Below, one piece after another: positions 1 to 5,489 of a DNA stretch of 5,489 nt. Positions within the stretch are counted from its first letter, which is position 1. Every line of letters starts with the position of its first letter. The notes under the pieces are model-generated. The model saw only the letters and a list, made by a program, of their open reading frames with translations, did no database searches and was not told where the DNA came from. Source of the stretch: Merdimmobilis hominis (GTDB lineage Bacteria > Bacillota > Clostridia > Oscillospirales > Ruminococcaceae); assembly GCF_021109255.1 (NCBI RefSeq), contig NZ_JAJODG010000006.1; one strand, written 5' to 3'. The position numbers and the translations under genes were made by a program.

Positions 1-4
1 AGGA

Positions 5-121
<117 letters not shown>

Positions 122-134
122 TATATATCTGAAA

Positions 135-149
135 GCTCCGCTAGGAAGC
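135..149 (-). other. small hairpin in the tRNA-Glu/5S spacer
   Basis: In the transcript, GCTTCC-TAGC-GGAGC can fold into five base pairs with one bulged U. It sits in the 40-nt spacer between the CCA of tRNA-Glu and the 5S 5' end. It is a plausible processing landmark for 5S maturation, but it is weak and may be chance. Confidence 0.35.
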
Positions 150-161
150 GATCATTCTTTT

Positions 162-236
162 TGGTGACCCGTGCGGGACTCGAACCCGCGTTGCTGGCGT
201 GAGAGGCCAGAGTCTTAACCGCTTGACCAACGGGCC
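162..236 (-). tRNA. tRNA-Glu (anticodon CUC)
   Basis: A 75-nt glutamate tRNA. The acceptor stem pairs GGCCCGT (230-236) with ACGGGTC, with a G2-U71 wobble, followed by discriminator A and an encoded CCA (162-164). The anticodon stem CTGGC/GCCAG encloses the loop CTCTCAC, giving anticodon CUC, which reads GAG. The T arm GCGGG-TTCGAGT-CCCGC is fully paired. The body (TTGGTCAAGCGGTTAAGAC) is the standard bacterial tRNA-Glu D-arm sequence. It lies only 3 nt after tRNA-Lys and 40 nt before 5S, so it must be cut from the rRNA precursor. C34 can read only GAG, so a UUC isoacceptor must exist elsewhere in the genome to read GAA (inference). Confidence 0.97.
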
Positions 237-239
237 GCA

Positions 240-315
<76 letters not shown>

Positions 316-347
316 AGGGTTGGGTGAGCACAATACTCTGCACACTC

Positions 348-365
348 AAAATTGAACAATGAAAC
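348..365 (-). repeat. 23S processing stalk, 3' outer arm
   Basis: These 18 bases downstream of 23S are the exact reverse complement of 3324-3341 upstream of 23S. In the precursor RNA the two arms would form an uninterrupted 18-bp helix that loops out the whole 23S. Beyond it come one G-G mismatch and three further pairs. Such stalks are the known substrates of RNase III in bacterial pre-rRNA. The assignment rests on exact complementarity and on position. Confidence 0.85.
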
Positions 366-372
366 TAAGAAT

Positions 373-382
373 CCAAAAGATT
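373..382 (-). repeat. 23S processing stalk, 3' inner arm
   Basis: CCAAAAGATT on the plus strand here is the reverse complement of 3229-3238 just upstream of 23S, so the transcript forms a 10-bp stem. It lies between the mature 23S terminal helix (ends at about 385 and 3217) and the outer 18-bp stem, and extends one continuous stalk with small internal loops. Confidence 0.8.
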
Positions 383-604
383 TTGGTCAAGCCCTCGACC
401 GATTAGTACTGGCTAGCTAAACGCATCACTGCGCTTACACATCCAGCCTATCAACCTTGTAGTCTTCAAGGGGTCTTACCTGTTAAAACAGTGGGATATC
501 TTATCTTATGGTCGGCTTCACGCTTAGATGCTTTCAGCGTTTATCCGGTCCGCACATAGCTGCCCAGCTGTGCCACTGGCGTGACAACTGGTGCACCAGA
601 GGTG

Positions 605-636
<32 letters not shown>

Positions 637-665
637 CTCCATTCAAATATCCTGCGCCCACGGCA

Positions 666-721
<56 letters not shown>

Positions 722-752
722 TGGCGAACAGCCAAACCCTTGGGACCGAATA

Positions 753-799
<47 letters not shown>

Positions 800-1019
800 A
801 CGATGTGGACTCTTGGGGGAGATCAGCCTGTTATCCCCAGGGTAGCTTTTATCCGTTGAGCGATGGCATTTCCACTCACATACCACCGGATCACTAACTC
901 CAACTTTCGTTACTGCTCGAACCGTCGCTCTCGCAGTTAGGCTGGCTTATGCGTTTACACTCTAGGGCATGGTTTCCGTCCATGCTGAGCCAACCTTTGA
1001 GCGCCTCCGTTACCTTTTT

Positions 1020-1051
<32 letters not shown>

Positions 1052-1218
1052 AACAATGTCCCCCAGCCAGATTCATGGCTGCAGGTTAGAATTTCAGTAC
1101 TTCAAGAGTGGTATCCCAACGGTGGCTCCACCAGAACTGGCGTCCTGGCTTCCAAGCCTCCCACCTATGCTGTACATGAAATACCGAAATCCAATATTAG
1201 GCTACAGTAAAGCTCCAT

Positions 1219-1232
1219 GGGGTCTTTCCGTC
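1219..1232 (-). other. macrolide-binding segment of 23S domain V
   Basis: The transcript reads GACGGAAAGACCCC. By the E. coli numbering of this conserved stretch, A2058 is the complement of 1227 and A2059 the complement of 1226. Both are adenine, so this copy carries no target-site macrolide resistance substitution. Confidence 0.9.
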
Positions 1233-1337
1233 TAGCCGCGGGTAACCGGCATCTTCACCGGTACTACAATTTCGCCGGGAGGGCTGTTGAGACAGTGTCC
1301 AGATCGTTACGCCATTCGTGCGGGTCAGAACTTACCT

Positions 1338-1388
<51 letters not shown>

Positions 1389-2073
1389 TGGGGCTTCGAT
1401 TCAATGCTCTCACATCTCCTCTTAACCTTCCAGCACCGGGCAGGCGTCAGCCCATATACGTCATCTTTCGATTTAGCATAGACCTGTGTTTTTGCTAAAC
1501 AGTCGCCTGGACCTATTCTCTGCGGCTCACTCTCGTGAGCACCCCTTATTCCGAAGTTACGGGGTCAACTTGCCGAGTTCCTTAACAACCCTTCTCCCGT
1601 TGGCCTTAGAATTCTCTTCCTACCTACCTGTGTCGGTTTGCGGTACGGGCGCCTAAGATATACACAAAGCTTTTCTCGCCACCGTCCAAGCATGCTTCCC
1701 TACTAAATTTCGGTCCCTTACGCCCGGGGCTACCAACGCCCGGGTCATGCCCTTTCAATGTGTCCCTTTGCTTAAATCTTTTGGCGGCTACGGAATTTCT
1801 ACCGTATGTGCATCGGCTACGCCTTTCGGCCTCACCTTAGCTCCCGGCTAACTTGGAGCGGACGAACCTTCCTCCAAAAACCTTAGGCATTCGGCCATTA
1901 TGATTCTCACATAATTCTCGCTACTCATTCCGGCATTCTCACTTGTATGAAGTCCACGCCCGCTTCCGCTAACGCTTCACCCCTCATACAACGCTCCCCT
2001 ACCACGCATCTTGCGATGCATCCCAAGCTTCGGTGATGATTTTAGCCCCGTTACATTTTCGGCGCAGGATCAT

Positions 2074-2104
<31 letters not shown>

Positions 2105-2950
2105 TGTGTGGCTGCTTCTAAGCCAACATCCTGGTTGTTTTCACAATCCTACATCCTTCTCCACTTAAACCATCTTGGGGACCTTAGCTGTGGGTCTGGG
2201 CTTTTTCCCTTTTGACTGCGAAACTTATCTCACGCAGTCTGACTGCTGCAGTCGGCATTATCTGGCATTCAGAGTTTGATAGGGTTCAGTAACCTCTCGG
2301 CCCCTAGCCCATTCAGTGCTTTACCTCCAGTAATGATCTGCAACGCTAGCCCTAAAGCTATTTCGGGGAGAACCAGCTATATCCGAGTTCGATTGGAATT
2401 TCTCCGCTATCCACACCTCATCCGCCGCCTTTTCAACGGAGGTCGGTTCGGTCCTCCATGGAATTTTACTTCCACTTCAACCTGGACATGGATAGGTCAC
2501 CCGGTTTCGGGCCCAATGCATGAAACTCTACGCCCTATTCAGACTTGGTTTCCCTTCGGCTCCGGACCTGAAGTCCTTAACCTTGCTACATACATTCGCT
2601 CGCCGGACCGTTCTACAAAAAGTACCTTATCACACATTGACGTGCTCTAAGTGCTTGTAGGCACAGGGTTTCAGGTTCTTTTTCACTCCCCTCCCGGGGT
2701 GCTTTTCACCTTTCCTTCACAGTACTATACGCTATCGGTCACTGAGGAGTATTTAGGCTTGGAGGGTGGTCCCCCCGACTTCCCACGGGGTTTCACGTGT
2801 CCCGCGGTACTCTGGATCCTGCTAGCTGGCTCTTCTTTTCACATACGCGACTTTCACGCTCTTCGGTGTGCCGTCCCATGCACTTCTGTTAAGATTTGCC
2901 ATACATATTGCAGTCCGTAACCCCAAGGGTATTTCTACCCTTGGTTTGGC

Positions 2951-2994
<44 letters not shown>

Positions 2995-3228
2995 GTCTTT
3001 TCCTCGCCCTACTTAGATGTTTCAGTTCAGGCGGTTCCCCTCATACACCTATGGATTCAGTGTATGATACATGGGAATTACCCCATGTGGATTGCTCCAT
3101 TCAGAGATCTGCGGATCAAAGCTTACTTGCAGCTCCCCGCAGCTTATCGCAGCTTGTCACGTCTTTCATCGGCTCTCAGTGCCAAGGCATTCGCCCTGCG
3201 CCCTTATTAGCTTGACCTTTATGCTTCG

Positions 3229-3238
3229 AATCTTTTGG
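3229..3238 (-). repeat. 23S processing stalk, 5' inner arm
   Basis: This is the partner of 373-382: the transcript CCAAAAGATT here pairs with AATCTTTTGG after 23S. It sits 11 nt upstream of the mature 23S 5' end, separated from the terminal helix by an asymmetric internal loop. Confidence 0.8.
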
Positions 3239-3323
3239 TTCTGTTGTTTCCTCTGGCAATTGTAGTTTTGTTACCCAAATAAGAAAAATATTTGAATACT
3301 TCACTTTTACCTGATTTACAGAT

Positions 3324-3341
3324 GTTTCATTGTTCAATTTT
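3324..3341 (-). repeat. 23S processing stalk, 5' outer arm with shared leader motif
   Basis: This 18-nt arm upstream of 23S is exactly complementary to 348-365. It overlaps the 15-nt transcript motif TTGAAAATTGAACAA (3330-3344), which recurs letter for letter in the 16S leader (5373-5387). It resembles the conserved spacer motif of Bacillus rRNA operons (CTTTGAAAACTGAACAA type, from memory). It is probably both an RNase III arm and a boxA-like antitermination element; the second role is inference. Confidence 0.75.
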
Positions 3342-3354
3342 CAATGTACAGATT

Positions 3355-3373
3355 GCTTTTCTCAAGGAAAAGC
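3355..3373 (-). other. perfect hairpin abutting tRNA-Ile 3' end
   Basis: The transcript GCTTTTC-CTTGA-GAAAAGC forms a 7-bp stem with a 5-nt loop. Its first base directly follows the A of the tRNA-Ile CCA, leaving no single-stranded trailer. No U-run follows, so it is not an intrinsic terminator. It is more likely a processing or folding element of the internal spacer. Confidence 0.65.
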
Positions 3374-3450
3374 TGGTGGGCTAAAGTGGACTCGAACCAC
3401 CGACCTCACGATTATCAGTCGTGTGCTCTAACCAGCTGAGCTATTAGCCC
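3374..3450 (-). tRNA. tRNA-Ile (anticodon GAU)
   Basis: A 77-nt isoleucine tRNA in the 16S-23S spacer. The acceptor stem GGGCTAA (3444-3450)/TTAGCCC (3378-3384) is perfect, with discriminator A and encoded CCA (3374-3376). The anticodon stem CACGA/TCGTG holds the loop CTGATAA, giving anticodon GAU for AUC/AUU. The T arm GGTGG-TTCGAGT-CCACT is paired, with one G-U. It is the second of the two spacer tRNAs, 55 nt after tRNA-Ala and 156 nt before 23S. Co-transcription with rRNA ties its supply to ribosome synthesis, as is common for this isoacceptor in bacteria. Confidence 0.98.
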
Positions 3451-3487
3451 ATGTTTGGTCAGACTCGGTTATTCCCTCGTCTCCCGC

Positions 3488-3504
3488 AGCCTTTTTTCAA
3501 GGCT
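3488..3504 (-). other. perfect hairpin just after tRNA-Ala
   Basis: The transcript AGCCTT-GAAAA-AAGGCT is a 6-bp stem with a GAAAA loop. It starts one base after the tRNA-Ala CCA, inside the 55-nt Ala-Ile spacer. It mirrors the hairpin that directly follows tRNA-Ile. There is no downstream U-tract, so termination is unlikely. Confidence 0.6.
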
Positions 3505-3505
3505 T

Positions 3506-3581
3506 TGGTGGAGATGAGGAGGATCGAACTCCTGACCCCCTGCGTGCAAGGCAGGTGCTCTCCCAGCTGAGCTACACCCCC
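3506..3581 (-). tRNA. tRNA-Ala (anticodon UGC)
   Basis: A 76-nt alanine tRNA, the first tRNA after 16S. Acceptor GGGGGTG (3575-3581) pairs with CATCTCC (3510-3516) and contains the G3-U70 wobble that is the known identity element for alanyl-tRNA synthetase. Discriminator A and encoded CCA follow (3506-3509). The anticodon stem CCTGC/GCAGG closes the loop CTTGCAC, so the anticodon is UGC. The T arm AGGAG-TTCGATC-CTCCT is fully paired. It precedes tRNA-Ile, the reverse of the Ile-Ala order familiar from E. coli, B. subtilis and cyanobacterial spacers. Confidence 0.98.
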
Positions 3582-3611
3582 ATATTGGCAGGAGCCTCGG
3601 AAATCTTCCGC

Positions 3612-3628
3612 TTCTCACCCTTTGAGAA
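3612..3628 (-). other. hairpin in the 16S/tRNA-Ala spacer
   Basis: The transcript TTCTCA-AAGGG-TGAGAA forms a perfect 6-bp stem with a 5-nt loop, between the 16S processing stalk (3640-3666) and tRNA-Ala. It may insulate the stalk from the tRNA. The function is unknown. Confidence 0.5.
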
Positions 3629-3639
3629 CTCAAAACGAG

Positions 3640-3666
3640 CCCTCAAAATCGAACAACATTTAACTT
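3640..3666 (-). repeat. 16S processing stalk, 3' arm
   Basis: Downstream of 16S, this 27-nt arm pairs with 5363-5389 upstream of 16S: 23 Watson-Crick pairs, three G-U pairs and one G-G mismatch by my hand alignment. The core GAACAACATTTA (3651-3662) is a perfect 12-mer match. In precursor rRNA this loops out 16S and would be the RNase III substrate. The G-G mismatch falls at the same place as in the 23S stalk. Confidence 0.85.
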
Positions 3667-3688
3667 TGATAATCCTTGCTGACCAGAG

Positions 3689-3706
3689 TAGATTCAACCG
3701 AATCTA
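3689..3706 (-). other. 7-bp hairpin just after 16S
   Basis: The transcript TAGATTC-GGTT-GAATCTA is a perfect 7-bp stem with a 4-nt loop. It lies two bases beyond the anti-Shine-Dalgarno hairpin. It probably structures the 16S trailer during 3'-end maturation (inference). Confidence 0.6.
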
Positions 3707-3708
3707 AA

Positions 3709-5230
<1,522 letters not shown>

Positions 5231-5239
5231 TGGTATTAA

Positions 5240-5255
5240 AAACCCTTCCGGGCTT
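5240..5255 (-). terminator. weak terminator-like hairpin just before 16S
   Basis: The transcript AAGCCC-GGAA-GGGTTT, running into five U residues (5238-5242), looks like a short intrinsic terminator: six pairs including one G-U, with a GNRA loop. It lies about 10 nt upstream of the 16S start. With only three G-C pairs it may be inefficient. It could equally be a leader fold that helps position the 16S 5' cut. Confidence 0.35.
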
Positions 5256-5296
5256 ATAATCATTTAACCAAGCTTTGTTAGCTCAATTATCACGCT

Positions 5297-5312
5297 AGCG
5301 AATTTCTTCGCT
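5297..5312 (-). other. GAAA-capped leader hairpin 2
   Basis: The transcript AGCGAA-GAAA-TTCGCT is a perfect 6-bp stem with a GNRA tetraloop, a very stable RNA cap. It is five bases downstream of a second hairpin of the same design (5318-5335). Confidence 0.65.
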
Positions 5313-5317
5313 TCGCA

Positions 5318-5335
5318 AAGTTTCTTTCGAAACTT
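5318..5335 (-). other. GAAA-capped leader hairpin 1
   Basis: The transcript AAGTTTC-GAAA-GAAACTT is a perfect 7-bp stem with a GNRA tetraloop. It is followed by the matching hairpin at 5297-5312. The pair suggests a designed leader fold or a protein/RNA docking site. The role is unknown. Confidence 0.65.
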
Positions 5336-5362
5336 CAAATTCATTTCAAGGGCTTATCTTGT

Positions 5363-5389
5363 AAGCTAAATGTTGTTCAATTTTCAAGG
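5363..5389 (-). repeat. 16S processing stalk, 5' arm with boxA-like motif
   Basis: This arm pairs with 3640-3666 after 16S (core 12-mer at 5367-5378). Its upstream half is the transcript motif TTGAAAATTGAACAA (5373-5387), repeated exactly at 3330-3344 before 23S. The ACCTTGAAAATTG context resembles the Firmicutes boxA (CTTTGAAAAC type, from memory), to which NusB/NusE bind for rRNA antitermination. The stalk role is well supported by pairing; the boxA role is plausible. Confidence 0.75.
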
Positions 5390-5395
5390 TCCGTT

Positions 5396-5411
5396 TGCTG
5401 TTCCCACAGCA
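5396..5411 (-). promoter_or_regulatory. start-proximal leader hairpin
   Basis: The transcript TGCTGT-GGGA-ACAGCA is a perfect 6-bp stem that begins within a few bases of the predicted transcription start. It precedes the boxA-like motif by 6-9 nt, the order seen in boxB-boxA antitermination sites. It could also shield the 5' end from decay enzymes. Confidence 0.6.
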
Positions 5412-5418
5412 GGTCTTT

Positions 5419-5447
5419 ATTATATCACACTGCTTCGCTCTTGTCAA
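5419..5447 (-). promoter_or_regulatory. consensus sigma-A rRNA promoter
   Basis: The minus strand carries TTGACA (5442-5447), a 17-bp spacer and TATAAT (5419-5424): both hexamers match the housekeeping consensus exactly and the spacing is optimal. Transcription should begin near 5412-5415 and run leftward through all seven RNA genes. The position, 182-185 nt upstream of 16S, suits an rRNA operon. No second promoter of comparable quality is visible in the window. A tandem promoter beyond the right edge cannot be excluded. Confidence 0.93.
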
Positions 5448-5450
5448 CAC

Positions 5451-5468
5451 TTTTTTCAAAACTTTTTT
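5451..5468 (-). promoter_or_regulatory. A-tract UP element
   Basis: Two six-base A-tracts on the minus strand (5451-5456 and 5463-5468), 12 bp apart, sit just upstream of the -35 box at about -39 to -44 and -51 to -56. These match the proximal and distal UP-element subsites bound by RNA polymerase alpha C-terminal domains. Further upstream, to the window edge, lies a GC-rich stretch with a GGCC-TGGC-GGCC palindrome whose role I cannot tell. Confidence 0.75.
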
Positions 5469-5489
5469 CAGGCCGCCAGGCCCGAATCC

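Larger units (their letters stand above)
5231..5412 (-). promoter_or_regulatory. structured 16S leader (transcript start to 16S)
   Basis: About 180 nt of untranslated leader. In transcript order it holds a start-proximal hairpin (5396-5411), the boxA-like/processing arm (5363-5389), a GCTTA-CAAGA-TAAGC stem (5352-5366) that would compete with the end of that arm, two GAAA-capped hairpins (5318-5335 and 5297-5312), and a GGAA-capped, U-rich hairpin (5240-5255) ten bases before 16S. No open reading frame or Shine-Dalgarno site is evident in it. Such leaders chaperone 16S folding and carry antitermination signals in known operons. Confidence 0.75.

Noticed and set aside
3355..3373. Intrinsic terminator after tRNA-Ile
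   Set aside because: The stem is sound but no U-tract follows in the transcription direction, and 23S lies downstream in the same operon.
5255..5290. Possible second promoter in the leader (a TTGAGC-like and a TATAAG-like hexamer)
   Set aside because: The spacing is about 22 bp, the -35 match is poor, and it falls between leader hairpins. The upstream consensus promoter explains transcription.
5469..5489. GC-rich palindrome at the right edge as the terminator of an upstream gene
   Set aside because: In the leftward direction it is followed by A-tracts, not T-tracts, and only 21 bases are visible. There is not enough evidence to call it.

Overview
This window is one complete ribosomal RNA operon read entirely from the minus strand. 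It runs from an upstream promoter at the right-hand edge to the 3' end of 5S rRNA at the left-hand edge. I see no protein-coding gene. Every open reading frame in the window lies across rRNA or tRNA sequence and is a chance frame. In transcription order the layout is: consensus promoter (5419-5447) with an A-tract UP element; about 180 nt of structured leader; 16S rRNA (about 5230-3716); tRNA-Ala(UGC); tRNA-Ile(GAU); 23S rRNA (about 3217-385); tRNA-Lys(CUU); tRNA-Glu(CUC); 5S rRNA (about 121-5). All four tRNAs encode their own CCA. Spacers are 134 nt (16S-Ala), 55 nt (Ala-Ile), 156 nt (Ile-23S), 69 nt (23S-Lys), 3 nt (Lys-Glu) and 40 nt (Glu-5S).

Organism: the 16S has Firmicutes hallmarks: a TTTATCT-type 5' end, a CCTCCTTTCT 3' end and a 116-117 nt 5S. 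Its variable regions (a GCACAATGGAGGAAACTCTG stretch near the 338F site, a short V3 loop with GTCTTTGGGGACGATAATGA, and GGGAGCGTAGGCGG before V4) look like Clostridia. By recollection they fit the Oscillospiraceae/Ruminococcaceae (Clostridium cluster IV) best. The genus cannot be fixed without a database comparison.

How it works together: one strong sigma-A promoter drives a single precursor. Sequences flanking 16S pair over 27 positions (5363-5389 with 3640-3666). Sequences flanking 23S pair over 18 perfect base pairs (3324-3341 with 348-365) plus an inner 10-bp stem. These are the expected RNase III-type processing stalks. Both stalks are built on the same 15-nt leader motif, TTGAAAATTGAACAA, which also resembles a Firmicutes boxA antitermination site. 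The spacers and leader are packed with short perfect hairpins, several capped by GAAA or GAAA-like loops.

The least ordinary points are the tRNA-Lys(CUU)/tRNA-Glu(CUC) pair inserted between 23S and 5S, the Ala-Ile order in the 16S-23S spacer (the textbook order is Ile-Ala), the shared and cross-pairing-competent processing stalks, a terminator-like hairpin just before 16S, and a compact 23S domain III. I found no mobile element, CRISPR array or other hidden system.
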